From: JBFIHZ01 sp041601535
GTDB taxonomy: Bacteria; Pseudomonadota; Gammaproteobacteria; Xanthomonadales; SZUA-36
Length of the DNA: 64,000 nucleotides
Direction of reading: 5' to 3'
Assembly (NCBI GenBank): GCA_041601535.1
Contig: JBFIHZ010000001.1
Span: 1 to 64,000, forward strand
The position numbers and the translations under genes are program-made. Shown here piece by piece: positions 17,544 through 26,348 of the stretch. Position 1 is the first letter of the stretch; each line of letters begins with the position of its first letter. The notes under the pieces were generated by a model. The model saw only the letters and a program-made list of their open reading frames with translations. It did not search any database and was not told the DNA's origin.

Positions 17544-18632
17544 TCAGCCACTGGTCGAACGGCAGCTTTCCATCGCGCGATTGATTTCCGTGGCACTGCT
17601 CTGGCGGTCAATGACAGCGTCACCCAGGGCGTTCAGCAAAATCAGCCGGATGCCACTGGCGAGGGCTTTCTTGTCGAGTTCCAGTGCATCGTTCAGCTCT
17701 TGCAGCCCCAGTGAATCCGGCAGTGAAACAGGTAGCTGAAAGCACGACAGTAATTGCCGCAAACGGTCCGAGCTACCGGCGGCACACAGGCCTCGTTGTT
17801 CGCTCAGGCGGGCGGCGATGACCATGCCAATGGCCACCGCTTCACCGTGCAGGTAGCGCTGGTAGCGGGTGACGGTTTCGATGGCATGGCCAAAGCTGTG
17901 GCCGAAGTTCAGAATGGCGCGTATGCCGCTTTCGCGCTCATCCGCAGCCACTATTTTGGCCTTGTTGGCCACGCAGCGGTCGATAAGGTGACTCAGGGCG
18001 GCTGGTTCGCGCTGGCTGATCTGCTCGCTGGAGGACTCCAGCCAGTCGAAGAATTCGCTGTCCATGATTGCGCCGTACTTCACCACCTCGGCCAGACCGG
18101 CCCGGTATTCACGTTCCGGCAGCGTGTTCAGTGTGCGGGTATCAATCACCACGGCGGCCGGCTGGTGGAAAGCCCCGATCAGGTTTTTGCCGCGGGCGTG
18201 ATTGATGCCTGTTTTGCCACCAACCGAGGCGTCCACCTGGGCCAGCAAAGTCGTAGGAACTTGCAAAAACTTCACGCCGCGCATGTAGCTGGCCGCGGCG
18301 AAACCGGTCATGTCACCCACCACGCCGCCGCCCAGCGCGATCAGGTTGACGTCCCGCCGCGCCTGCATGTCTACCAGTCGATCGATGATTTCCGACCAGG
18401 TGGACAGGTTTTTGTGCTGTTCCCCATCCGGCATGACATGAACTTCGGCCTCCCGGCCCGGCAGGGCAGAGCGCAAGGCGTCAAGGTACAACGGCGCCAC
18501 CACGTCGTTGCTGACGATCAGTGTTTTGCCGTCGCCCAGATGATGTTGCCACAGCGATTGGGCGGACAAGGCCCCGGCACCAAGGTAAACCGGGTAGGCA
18601 TGGTCGGCCAGTTCGATGTTGATGGTGTGCAT
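17544..18632 (-). CDS. aroB: 3-Dehydroquinate synthase
   Basis: Second enzyme of the shikimate pathway, converting DAHP to 3-dehydroquinate with NAD and a metal ion. The protein has 362 residues. Visible hallmarks are [20 protein letters not shown], the glycine-rich NAD site [39 protein letters not shown] and the metal-site region [13 protein letters not shown]. The ATG at 18632 lies 1 nt past the aroK stop, with GGAAG ahead of it; an ATG four codons earlier would overlap aroK. Tight spacing shows co-transcription with aroK. Confidence 0.98.
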   Translation of the reverse strand: MHTINIELADHAYPVYLGAGALSAQSLWQHHLGDGKTLIVSNDVVAPLYLDALRSALPGREAEVHVMPDGEQHKNLSTWSEIIDRLVDMQARRDVNLIALGGGVVGDMTGFAAASYMRGVKFLQVPTTLLAQVDASVGGKTGINHARGKNLIGAFHQPAAVVIDTRTLNTLPEREYRAGLAEVVKYGAIMDSEFFDWLESSSEQISQREPAALSHLIDRCVANKAKIVAADERESGIRAILNFGHSFGHAIETVTRYQRYLHGEAVAIGMVIAARLSEQRGLCAAGSSDRLRQLLSCFQLPVSLPDSLGLQELNDALELDKKALASGIRLILLNALGDAVIDRQSSATEINRAMESCRSTSG

Positions 18633-18633
18633 T

Positions 18634-19203
18634 TCAGCTTCCATGGCTGGTTTCACCCGCCTGCCCGGCGGGTTGATTGCTGGCATTGAATTGCTTCAGC
18701 GCTTCCATAATGGAATGGATGGTGCCATCAACATTGCGACCGCGAATGGTTACAGTGATGTCCGCAACTGATTCGTACAGGGGGTTACGGATTTCAGCCA
18801 GTTCCAGCAACTTTGCCTGTTTATCGTCCGTTTGCAGCAACGGCCGGGTTTTATCCCTGCGCAAGCGGTCCAGTTGCTGCTCCACCGACGTGCTCAGATA
18901 CACCACGGTTCCGCCTTGCTTGAGCATCTGCCGGTTCTTCTCACTCAACACGATACCGCCACCGGTGGCCACCAGCACGTCACTCATTTGCGACAGCTTG
19001 TCCAGCATGCGGGTTTCGCGTTCCCGAAAACCGGATTCGCCCTCGATATCGAATATCAGGTTTACGCTGGCCCCGGTAGTGGCCTCGATCTCGTGGTCGC
19101 TGTCATGGAATTGCAGGCCCAGTTTCTGGGCCAGACGTTGCCCAATGGTGGTTTTGCCTGAACCCATGGGACCAACCAGAAAAATGTTACCTCTACCCTT
19201 CAC
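18634..19203 (-). CDS. aroK: Shikimate kinase
   Basis: Phosphorylates shikimate to shikimate-3-phosphate. The 189-residue protein has the Walker A loop GPMGSGKTTIG (residues 11-21), the shikimate-binding DSDHEIE (about 34-40) and GFRERE, and the lid region LRRDKTRPLLQ. It starts at GTG, with AAGG upstream. In many gammaproteobacteria pilQ lies directly upstream of aroK; here the upstream neighbour is a divergent exosortase gene. Confidence 0.97.
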   Translation of the reverse strand: MKGRGNIFLVGPMGSGKTTIGQRLAQKLGLQFHDSDHEIEATTGASVNLIFDIEGESGFRERETRMLDKLSQMSDVLVATGGGIVLSEKNRQMLKQGGTVVYLSTSVEQQLDRLRRDKTRPLLQTDDKQAKLLELAEIRNPLYESVADITVTIRGRNVDGTIHSIMEALKQFNASNQPAGQAGETSHGS

Positions 19204-19291
19204 CGTGCCGCCGCCTTAAATCCAACGTGCACGACGTGTGAACTTTGGGTACCATGGCGGAACTTTTTTCACACCTTCTTTTCCATTCCAG

Positions 19292-19813
19292 ATGATTCGA
19301 TTTTTCATACTGTTTGCAGTGCTCCTGGTCGGGCTGTTCACGCTGGAGATTTTACAGCCGGCGGAAAAGTACGTCATCCTGCCATTTACCTCGTTTGTGG
19401 CTGATGTCAGCGTATGGATTATCAAGTTTTTTGACGATGGCGTCGTGGCCCATGCCAACGTGATCAGGGACCAGGCGAGTGGCTTTGGAGTACGCATCGA
19501 ACGCGGGTGTAACGGCGTTGAGGCGATGATTATACTGTTTGCGGCGCTATTTGCCTTTCCTGCGCCACTAAAAAACAAGCTGATCGGCTTTGTGGCTGGT
19601 TTTTTCGCCATTCAGTTACTGAATCTGGTACGTATCGTAAGCCTTTTTTACCTCGGTCAGTGGAATCAGGTGGCGTTTGAATGGTTCCACCTGTACTTGT
19701 GGCAAGCCCTGATCATCATGGATGCACTGGTGGTCTGGCTGGTGTGGTTGCGTACCCTGCCGCAGGCCAAGCTGAAACGCCAGATGGAGGCTGCGGCCAG
19801 GCAGGATGGCTGA
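19292..19813 (+). CDS. xrtH: Exosortase H
   Basis: Integral membrane transpeptidase that, by family analogy, cleaves and transfers proteins bearing an IPTLxxWG-CTERM sorting tail. The 173-residue protein has about five membrane helices. The catalytic triad fits the family: C73 in ERGCNGVEAM, R114 in LLNLVRIVSL and H133 in EWFHLYLWQ. I chose the ATG at 19292, which begins the first helix; it has no clear ribosome site, and the frame remains open to a GTG at 19238. No exopolysaccharide genes and no protein with the matching tail are present in this window, so its substrates must be elsewhere. Confidence 0.88.
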   Translation: MIRFFILFAVLLVGLFTLEILQPAEKYVILPFTSFVADVSVWIIKFFDDGVVAHANVIRDQASGFGVRIERGCNGVEAMIILFAALFAFPAPLKNKLIGFVAGFFAIQLLNLVRIVSLFYLGQWNQVAFEWFHLYLWQALIIMDALVVWLVWLRTLPQAKLKRQMEAAARQDG

Positions 19814-19870
19814 TGACCATTGCAGGCCGGGCCCGGCCGGGCCCGTTGACTGCCGATAAGTGGTGTTGCG

Positions 19871-20452
19871 ATGTTATCACCGGAAATCATTAATCGATTC
19901 AATGAGTGCCTGGAAACGGCGCGCCAGGCCGGTGAGCCTGAGCCCACTGCCATGGTGTTGGCCACTACCGATGGTCACGGCGCTGTCGCCAGCCGCACGG
20001 TTCTGCTCAAATCCATAGATTCAGGCGGCTTCACCTTTTACACCAATACACAAAGCCGCAAAGGCCAGCATTTACAGGCCTGTCCGCGCGCTGCGGCCAC
20101 TTTTCTCTGGAAAGCCAGCTTTTGCCAGGTTCAGCTGGCTGGCGCTGTCACGCCGGTAACAGCGGCCGAAGCGGACGCCTATTTCGCCAGCCGTGACCGC
20201 GGCAGTCAGTTGGGTGCGTGGGCATCAGAGCAATCCCGTCCGCTGGCCAGCCGCGAACTGCTGGAACAACGGGTGGCTGAGCTGGAGCGGCAGTACCAGA
20301 ACCAGCCCGTGCCACGGCCGCCGCACTGGTCGGGTTACCGCATTGAACCGGACGTAGTGGAGTTCTGGTATGGGCGTGAATTCCGCCTGCATGACCGCTT
20401 CAGCTATACACCGAAAGGTGATGGATGGCAGGTTCAGCGCCTGTATCCCTGA
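19871..20452 (+). CDS. pdxH: Pyridoxamine/pyridoxine 5'-phosphate oxidase
   Basis: FMN enzyme that oxidises pyridoxine- or pyridoxamine-5'-phosphate to pyridoxal 5'-phosphate. The 193-residue protein shows the FMN-site segment ASRTVLLKSIDSGGFTFYTN (residues 38-57), RDRGSQLGAWASEQSRPL, and the C-terminal signature EFWYGREFRLHDRF with the substrate-binding RLHDR. It is shorter at the N terminus than the 218-residue E. coli enzyme, lacking most of the mobile leader. It stands alone on this strand, convergent with the DUF4426 gene. Confidence 0.93.
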   Translation: MLSPEIINRFNECLETARQAGEPEPTAMVLATTDGHGAVASRTVLLKSIDSGGFTFYTNTQSRKGQHLQACPRAAATFLWKASFCQVQLAGAVTPVTAAEADAYFASRDRGSQLGAWASEQSRPLASRELLEQRVAELERQYQNQPVPRPPHWSGYRIEPDVVEFWYGREFRLHDRFSYTPKGDGWQVQRLYP

Positions 20453-20481
20453 GCCAGACACCGGCACTCAGCCGGTGTGTT

Positions 20482-20934
20482 TCACTCTGTATAAAATTGT
20501 TGCCGAAAGGTCAGATCGAACGGCTTTTGTTCGCCTTCCAGTTTTACTTTTACGGTGAAATTGTAAGTTTCCATGTTATGAATCGGTAACAGGCCGATGT
20601 AATAGATGGCTTCTTCGGATTCAACGATTTCACGCATTTCCACGTCACGGCGCTGACCGGTCAGGTTGATGGCGCTGGTGGTGACCGCAGCGCGCACCGG
20701 CATGCCGACACCGGCTTCACCCTGGCTGTTATCCATTACCGTGATATTGACCAGGGCCCGGTTGGGCGAGCGGGTAATACCGTATCCCTGGGCGACCTGT
20801 GCGGGGATGTGGTTGGAGTTGATCACGTTGTAATGAACGGAGTATTTGCCGAATTCCTGCGACTGCTGGGCGAGGCAATCGCCTGCCAGCATTACCAGAA
20901 CCAGGGCAAGTAATTTGCAAAGCAGTGGTTTCAT
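20482..20934 (-). CDS. Exported DUF4426 protein
   Basis: A 150-residue protein with a signal peptide (MKPLLCKLLALVLVMLAGDC, cleavage probably after CLAQ) and a beta-rich body starting FGKYSVHYNVINSNHIP, matching DUF4426. It contains AQGYGITRSPNRALVNITV, typical of the family. The start at 20934 has GGGAG about 8 nt upstream. Placement after yggT-proC-yggS fits a conserved gammaproteobacterial neighbourhood. Function is unknown; location should be periplasmic. Confidence 0.85.
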   Translation of the reverse strand: MKPLLCKLLALVLVMLAGDCLAQQSQEFGKYSVHYNVINSNHIPAQVAQGYGITRSPNRALVNITVMDNSQGEAGVGMPVRAAVTTSAINLTGQRRDVEMREIVESEEAIYYIGLLPIHNMETYNFTVKVKLEGEQKPFDLTFRQQFYTE

Positions 20935-21031
20935 ACTTCGGACTCCCGATTGTTGCTGGGTCTGACAGCGCGGCGGCGTCACTACAGCCTGCGGGCTGGC
21001 CAGTGTGAACGGGCCATTCAGCCCGGTTTAC

Positions 21032-21574
21032 TCACCATCCTAGCAGAAGAATCAGAAAGCGTATGCCAATCAGGGCCACCAGCGGTGACAGGTCAATTCC
21101 GGCAATCGGTGGAATGACCCTGCGAATGGGCCGCAGCACCGGCTCGGTCAGCTGAAATACCAGTGGAATGGCCGGATGGCGCAGCCCCTGGCCCAGCCAG
21201 CTGAGGATAACGGCGACAATGATCAGGAAGAAGTAGGTCATCAACAGCGTCATCAGCAGCTTGATGCAGGCGAAAGCGATGACCTGCTGGAAAGGCAGTG
21301 GCGCGGAACCAATTTTACTGACCAGCCAGATGCCCAGAACCTCAAGTAACAGCATCAGCACCACGGATGCGGTATCGAGGCGGCCGATGGAAGGAATTAT
21401 TCGTCTCAATGGCACCAGCGCCGGGTTGGTGACCTTGACCAGAAACTGGGACAGGGGATTGTAGAAATCGGCCCGCACCCACTGCAACATCAGGCGCAGC
21501 ATCACGGCGGCCACGTACAGACCTATCAGGGTGCTGACCAGATAGGAAAGCGCATTGACGCCGGAGGAGCTCAA
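21032..21574 (-). CDS. yggT: YggT-family membrane protein
   Basis: A 180-residue integral membrane protein with two YGGT repeats, each a hydrophobic pair around a loop of the form NPLSQFLVKVTNPALVPLRR (first) and LVFQLTEPVLRPIRRVIPP (second). I chose the TTG at 21574, preceded by GGGAG within the end of proC; the frame continues upstream inside proC, but that part is not YggT-like. The gene begins 16 nt after the proC stop, so it belongs to the yggS-proC-yggT operon. The family has been linked to osmotic tolerance and membrane organisation; the precise role is unclear. Confidence 0.9.
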   Translation of the reverse strand: MSSSGVNALSYLVSTLIGLYVAAVMLRLMLQWVRADFYNPLSQFLVKVTNPALVPLRRIIPSIGRLDTASVVLMLLLEVLGIWLVSKIGSAPLPFQQVIAFACIKLLMTLLMTYFFLIIVAVILSWLGQGLRHPAIPLVFQLTEPVLRPIRRVIPPIAGIDLSPLVALIGIRFLILLLGW

Positions 21575-21590
21575 GTCTGTGGCTCCCGGT

Positions 21591-22400
21591 TCATGCCTTG
21601 TCTCCGGCCAGTTCCTTGCCACGCCGTTCAGCTGCCTCGGCAGCTGCCAGCACCAGGGCGGCAAAACCGCCTCGTTCAAATGCTTCCAGTGCCGCCTGGG
21701 TAGTGCCGCCTGGTGAAGTAACCCGGCGGCGCAGTTCGGCTGCGTCTTCTTCTGCTTGCTCCAGCATGGCGCCAGCACCCGAACAGGTCTGTTCCGCCAG
21801 TTGGCGGGCGATGTCTTCGGGCAGGCCCAGCTTCGTTCCCGCTTGGGCCAGGCACTCCGCCAACAGGAAAAAATACGCGGGCCCACTGCCGGAAATGGCG
21901 GTAACGGCGTCCATCAGGTTTTCGTCATCAATTCGCACCACCTTGCCCGCAGCCTGTAATACACGTTCGGCCTGCTCCAGGTGATGTGGCCGGCAGGTGG
22001 CGCTGGCGCACATGCCGGAGATTCCGGCACCAATCAGTGCGGGCGTATTGGGCATGGAGCGCACAATAGCCTGCTGGCTGTCCAGCCCGGCGGTAATCTG
22101 ACCGATGGTGATGCCGGCTGCAATGGACAGGACCAACTGCCCTGGTTCAATCGCGCCGGACAGGTCGGCCAGTACCATGGGCATCACCTGGGGTTTTATC
22201 GCTAGCACGATCACATCCGCACCGGCCGCGGCCTCCGCAGTGCTGGCCGAGACAGTGATATCAAAGCTCGACTGCAGGCGTTTCCTGGCGTCTTCATTCG
22301 GGTCTGCCACGTGAATCTGAACGCGTGTTCCATGCCGCTCTTTGAGGCCACTGATCATCGCGGTAGCCATGTTGCCGCCACCTATGAACGCAATTTGCAT
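21591..22400 (-). CDS. proC: Pyrroline-5-carboxylate reductase
   Basis: Last enzyme of proline biosynthesis, reducing 1-pyrroline-5-carboxylate with NAD(P)H. The 269-residue protein starts with the dinucleotide site IAFIGGGNMATAMISGL (residues 3-19), contains VLAIKPQVM and VRSMPNTPALIGAGISG, and ends with the family signature SGSGPAYFFLLAECL followed by LRRRVTSPGGTTQAALEAF. It lies between yggS and yggT on one strand with short gaps. Confidence 0.98.
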   Translation of the reverse strand: MQIAFIGGGNMATAMISGLKERHGTRVQIHVADPNEDARKRLQSSFDITVSASTAEAAAGADVIVLAIKPQVMPMVLADLSGAIEPGQLVLSIAAGITIGQITAGLDSQQAIVRSMPNTPALIGAGISGMCASATCRPHHLEQAERVLQAAGKVVRIDDENLMDAVTAISGSGPAYFFLLAECLAQAGTKLGLPEDIARQLAEQTCSGAGAMLEQAEEDAAELRRRVTSPGGTTQAALEAFERGGFAALVLAAAEAAERRGKELAGDKA

Positions 22401-22432
22401 GAGTCTGGTATTCCTGTGGTTGGTTTGACGGT

Positions 22433-23119
22433 TCAGCTGTCGCGCGGGCCAAACAGGTCCGTGCCTACCCGCACCATGGTGCTGCCGGCAGCTATGGCCT
22501 GCTCCAGGTCAGCGGACATGCCCAGCGACAGCGTATCCAGTTTCAGGCCGTGCTCACACAGTTGTTCAAACAAGTGGCGCAAGCGCTCAAAGCTGTGCAC
22601 CGGATCGTGACCATTGCCGGGCGGGCGGGGTATGGCCATCAGGCCCCGCAGACGTAATCTTGGCAGCCCGGTGGCGGTCAGTGCAAGTTGCAGTACATCT
22701 TCCGGCCGAATTCCCGATTTTTGCTCTTCTTCGTCTATGTTCACCTGCAAACAGATGTTCAGATCGGGCAGGTGATCCGGTCGCTGCCGCGACAGACGCT
22801 GCAACACTTTTTCACGGTCCACGCTTTGCACCCACTGGAATCGCGCGGCGATTTCCCGTGTCTTGTTGGACTGGATGGGGCCGATGAAATGCCATTCGAT
22901 ACCGAGGTCAGCGAGCTCGTCCTGCTTTTCTGCTGCCTCCTGCAAGTAGTTTTCGCCAAAAGCAGTTTGTCCGGCCGCATGCATTGCGCGGATTTTATCC
23001 ACCGTCTGACGCTTGCTAACGGCCAGAATCCGCACCGAGTCCACGGGCCGTCCGGCCTGGCTGCAGGCAGTGGATACGCGTGCACTTACATTCTGAAGAT
23101 TGGCGTTTAAGTTGTTCAT
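22433..23119 (-). CDS. yggS: YggS-family PLP-binding protein
   Basis: A 228-residue pyridoxal-phosphate-binding protein of the YggS/PLPBP family, involved in PLP homeostasis and not in a known reaction. The PLP lysine lies in ILAVSKRQTVDKI near residue 31; FGENYLQEAAEKQ, WHFIGPIQSNKTR and LSLGMSADLEQAIAAGSTMV are characteristic. First gene of the operon with proC and yggT; divergent from pilT, with 125 bp between starts. Confidence 0.95.
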   Translation of the reverse strand: MNNLNANLQNVSARVSTACSQAGRPVDSVRILAVSKRQTVDKIRAMHAAGQTAFGENYLQEAAEKQDELADLGIEWHFIGPIQSNKTREIAARFQWVQSVDREKVLQRLSRQRPDHLPDLNICLQVNIDEEEQKSGIRPEDVLQLALTATGLPRLRLRGLMAIPRPPGNGHDPVHSFERLRHLFEQLCEHGLKLDTLSLGMSADLEQAIAAGSTMVRVGTDLFGPRDS

Positions 23120-23244
23120 CTTGCAGGAAGACTATGCATTGTTCTATGGTAGAATCTTGTGCCAGGGGTTTACGGACCGCACACCGGGTTTCTTTACGTT
23201 ATATCCAGCATTGTAGCGTGACCGGTCAGATTCAAGGAGAGAAC

Positions 23245-24282
23245 ATGGATATTGCAGAGCTGTTGGCCTTTTCGGTCAAGAACAACGCATCGGATTTGCA
23301 CCTTTCAGCCGGGTTGCCGCCCATGATTCGTGTTGATGGTGACATTCGCCGCCTGACACTGCCTGCGATTGACTCTCCCCAACTCAGTGAACTGTTGTAC
23401 AGCACCATGAGCGACCAGCAGAGGCGCGATTTCGAAGCCAATCTGGAAGTGGATTATTCCTACTCCGTATCAGGACTGGCGCGTTTTCGCGTAAATTGTT
23501 ATCACCATGACCGTGGCGTAGGTGGTGCGTTTCGTACCATTCCCGACTCAGTGTGGAAACTGGAAGACGTGGGTGCGCCGCCGGTGTTCCGGGAAATCAT
23601 CGATGTTCCCCGCGGTCTGGTGCTGGTGACCGGCCCCACGGGTTCCGGCAAATCGACCACGCTGGCGGCCATGATTGATCACCTCAACTCGTATGTTGAG
23701 GGCCATATCCTGACCATTGAAGACCCCATCGAATTTCTGCACAAGAGCCGCCGCTGCCTGATCAACCAGCGTGAGGTCCACCGCGACACGCATGGCTTCA
23801 ACCAGGCCCTGCGCGCTTCTCTGCGTGAGGATCCGGATATCATCCTGGTGGGCGAAATGCGTGATATTGAAACCATCCGGCTGGCCCTTACCGCGGCGGA
23901 AACCGGTCACCTGGTATTTTCCACCCTGCACACCAGTTCCGCGCCGAAAACCATCGACCGCATCATTGACGTCTTTCCAGCCGGCGAGAAGTCGATGGTA
24001 CGATCCATGTTGTCTGAGTCACTGCGCTCGGTAATCACCCAGACCCTGCTCAAGCGGGTGGGCGGCGGCCGTGTGGCGGCCTGGGAGATCATGGTGGCCA
24101 CGCCGGCCATACGAAACCTGATTCGCGAAGACAAGGTGGCGCAGATGTATTCGGCCATTCAGACTGGCCAGAACGTCGGAATGCAGACGCTGGACCAGGC
24201 CTTGGAAGCCCTGGTTGCCAGGGGCATCATTACCCGGCAGGAAGCCGGCAGACGGGCAGTTGATCGCAAACTGTTCCAGTAG
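23245..24282 (+). CDS. pilT: Type IV pilus retraction ATPase PilT
   Basis: Hexameric cytoplasmic ATPase that drives pilus retraction and twitching. The start at 23245 is set by AAGGAGAG at 23234-23241; the protein has 345 residues, standard for PilT. It opens MDIAELLAFSVKNNASDLHL, has Walker A GPTGSGKST near residue 130, an Asp box LTIEDPIEFLH, Walker B region EDPDIILVGEMRD, and the His box ETGHLVFSTLHTSSA. It is followed 10 nt later by pilU. Pilus structural genes are not in this window. Confidence 0.97.
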   Translation: MDIAELLAFSVKNNASDLHLSAGLPPMIRVDGDIRRLTLPAIDSPQLSELLYSTMSDQQRRDFEANLEVDYSYSVSGLARFRVNCYHHDRGVGGAFRTIPDSVWKLEDVGAPPVFREIIDVPRGLVLVTGPTGSGKSTTLAAMIDHLNSYVEGHILTIEDPIEFLHKSRRCLINQREVHRDTHGFNQALRASLREDPDIILVGEMRDIETIRLALTAAETGHLVFSTLHTSSAPKTIDRIIDVFPAGEKSMVRSMLSESLRSVITQTLLKRVGGGRVAAWEIMVATPAIRNLIREDKVAQMYSAIQTGQNVGMQTLDQALEALVARGIITRQEAGRRAVDRKLFQ

Positions 24283-24292
24283 GAGTAATGCC

Positions 24293-25420
24293 ATGAGTAC
24301 TGTAGACGGTTGGCTGAAACAACTTCATGAAGAAGTCGGCTCAGATTTGTTCGTCACGGTGGACGCACCGCCCTGCATCAAGGTGCACGGCAAGATAAAG
24401 CCCATTTCCACCGATATGCTGACCGCGGATGCCGCCCGTGAGGTGGTGTTCAGCATGATGACCGAGCGGCAGAAGAACGAATTCATTCAGACCAATGAAT
24501 GCCAGTTTGCCTATTCTCTGGATGCTGAAGTGCGTTTTCGCGTGAGCGCATTTTTCCAGCAGGGCGTGATCGGCATGGTCTGCCGCCGCATTGAAAGCCG
24601 TATCCCGACGTTTGACGAGCTGGGCTGCCCCGATGTAATGGCTGAACTGGCGCTGCAAAAACGCGGCATCGTGCTGTTCGTTGGTGCAACCGGTACCGGT
24701 AAATCCACCTCCATGGCCGCCATGATCGGCTATCGCAACCAGCGCATGACCGGCCACATCATTACCGTTGAAGATCCAATTGAGTATGTCCACCGCCACG
24801 GCAAGAGCCTGGTCACGCAGCGTGAAGTCGGTATTGATACCGAATCTTTCGAAGTGGCACTGCGTAACACCCTGCGCCAGGCCCCCGATGTGATCATGAT
24901 TGGCGAAATTCGCACGCGCGAGGCGATGGAACACGCCATCACCTTTGCCGAAACCGGGCACCTGGTTTTGTGCACCCTGCATGCCAATAACGCCAACCAG
25001 GCACTGGACCGTATCCTGCACTTTTTCCCGGAAGATTTCCGGGAACAACTGCTGCTGGACTTGTCATTCAACCTGAAAGCCACGATAGCCCAGCAGCTTA
25101 TACCGTCGCTGGACGGCTCGCGGCGCTGGGCCGCGTTTGAAGTATTGATGGCCACGCCGCTGGTCAAGGACCTGATTCGCAAGGGCGAAATTGATCAGCT
25201 CAAGAACGTTATGCGCGACTCCGGCCATCACGGCATGGTGACTTTCGACAAGTGCATGTTCCGCATGTACAAGGAAAACAAGATTTCCTACGACGATGCG
25301 CTGCGCCATGCTGACTCAGCCAATGAAGTCCGCCTGATGATCAAGATGGACGAAGGCGGTGATGCCGACACCCTCACCCGGGGTCTGGAAGGGGTGGAAG
25401 TGCTGGGCGGGGACCACTAG
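24293..25420 (+). CDS. pilU: PilT paralogue PilU (accessory retraction ATPase)
   Basis: A 375-residue PilT-like ATPase that, in characterised bacteria, assists PilT-dependent retraction. It starts MSTVDGWLKQLHEEVGSDLFV after AGGAG; Walker A is GATGTGKST near residue 131, with ITVEDPIEYVHRH, the Walker B-like DVIMIGEIRTREAME and ETGHLVLCTLHANNA. The longer C-terminal tail than in PilT (DEGGDADTLTRGLEGVEVL) is typical of PilU. Co-transcribed with pilT. Confidence 0.95.
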   Translation: MSTVDGWLKQLHEEVGSDLFVTVDAPPCIKVHGKIKPISTDMLTADAAREVVFSMMTERQKNEFIQTNECQFAYSLDAEVRFRVSAFFQQGVIGMVCRRIESRIPTFDELGCPDVMAELALQKRGIVLFVGATGTGKSTSMAAMIGYRNQRMTGHIITVEDPIEYVHRHGKSLVTQREVGIDTESFEVALRNTLRQAPDVIMIGEIRTREAMEHAITFAETGHLVLCTLHANNANQALDRILHFFPEDFREQLLLDLSFNLKATIAQQLIPSLDGSRRWAAFEVLMATPLVKDLIRKGEIDQLKNVMRDSGHHGMVTFDKCMFRMYKENKISYDDALRHADSANEVRLMIKMDEGGDADTLTRGLEGVEVLGGDH

Positions 25421-25463
25421 TTCCGGTCAGCGGTACGTGTGGTGCGCCCATGCGCGCAGCACA

Positions 25464-25482
25464 TTAACCCGTTGTTAACCCG
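25464..25482 (+). promoter_or_regulatory. Direct repeat TTAACCCG x2, 11-bp period
   Basis: TTAACCCG at 25464-25471 and again at 25475-25482 gives TTAA-N7-TTAA with an exact 11-bp step, about 175 bp ahead of the response regulator gene at 25656. It has the same spacing as the array upstream of the receptor gene at 4101. Candidate autoregulatory operator; untested. Confidence 0.45.
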
Positions 25483-25655
25483 CGCCCGCGTAAACTGGAG
25501 CCATCCGGCGCATGGTTGCTGCCCTTACCCGTGTGCAGTTTGATCTGGTGTTTCGCGTCGGCGTCCGGCCTTGCTGGATAAATTTCACGGCATGATTATC
25601 GTCAGCAACAGCAATGTTGCGCCAGGCTGGCCATTCGGGTGCAAAGGAGTACCAA

Positions 25656-26348
25656 ATGCGCGTTTTGATAATTGAAGACAACCCCGATATCGCGGCGAAC
25701 CTGGGAGATTTCCTGGAAGACCACGGTCACACGGTGGATTTCGCCGGTGATGGCGTGACCGGCTTGCACCTGGCAGTGGTCAATGATTTTGACGCCATCG
25801 TGCTGGATCTGGCCTTGCCGGGAATGGACGGTCTGGAAGTCTGCCGCAAGTTGCGTGGGGATGCGGGCAAGGATACACCGGTGCTTATGCTCACCGCGCG
25901 TGACCGCCTGGAAGACAAGCTGTTGGGCTTCAATACCGGGGCGGATGATTACCTTGTCAAACCATTCGAGTTACAGGAAGTCGAGGCTCGCTTGAAGGTG
26001 CTGGCCAGCCGTGGACGCCGCCGGGTACGGCGTGAGCTGAAAGTGGGTGACCTGGTATTCAATCTCGACACCCTGTCGGTGAAGCGGGGTTCCAGCGAGA
26101 TATACCTTAATCCGATTGGCCTGAAGCTGTTGCAGTGCCTGATGGAAGCATCCCCCAACGTGGTCTCACGCAACGATCTGGAAATGGAAGTGTGGGGCGA
26201 AGAAATGCCTGACAGTGACAGCCTGCGTGTACACATTCATTCCTTGCGCAGTGCACTGGACAAACCATTCGGCAGCAGCATGATCCAGACCCGTCACGGC
26301 ATCGGCTACCGGCTGGTGGAGTCAGATGCAGTACCGCCACAGGCTTAG
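25656..26348 (+). CDS. OmpR-family response regulator
   Basis: A 230-residue two-component regulator. The receiver domain (1-115) shows the acidic pair in IIEDNPD, the phosphoacceptor D51 in AIVLDLALPGMDG, and the conserved lysine in DYLVKPFELQEVEARL. The winged-helix DNA-binding domain (about 125-225) ends SDSLRVHIHSLRSALDKPFG and IQTRHGIGYRL. The ATG at 25656 was chosen because the receiver begins there and GGAG lies upstream; the frame is open further back. It overlaps the sensor kinase gene by 23 nt. The 11-bp direct repeat at 25464-25482 may be its own binding site. Confidence 0.94.
   Translation: MRVLIIEDNPDIAANLGDFLEDHGHTVDFAGDGVTGLHLAVVNDFDAIVLDLALPGMDGLEVCRKLRGDAGKDTPVLMLTARDRLEDKLLGFNTGADDYLVKPFELQEVEARLKVLASRGRRRVRRELKVGDLVFNLDTLSVKRGSSEIYLNPIGLKLLQCLMEASPNVVSRNDLEMEVWGEEMPDSDSLRVHIHSLRSALDKPFGSSMIQTRHGIGYRLVESDAVPPQA

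Noticed and set aside
21575..21886. Upstream extension of yggT by about 100 codons
   Set aside because: It lies inside proC in another frame and shows no YggT-like sequence; the TTG at 21574 with a ribosome site gives a normal protein.
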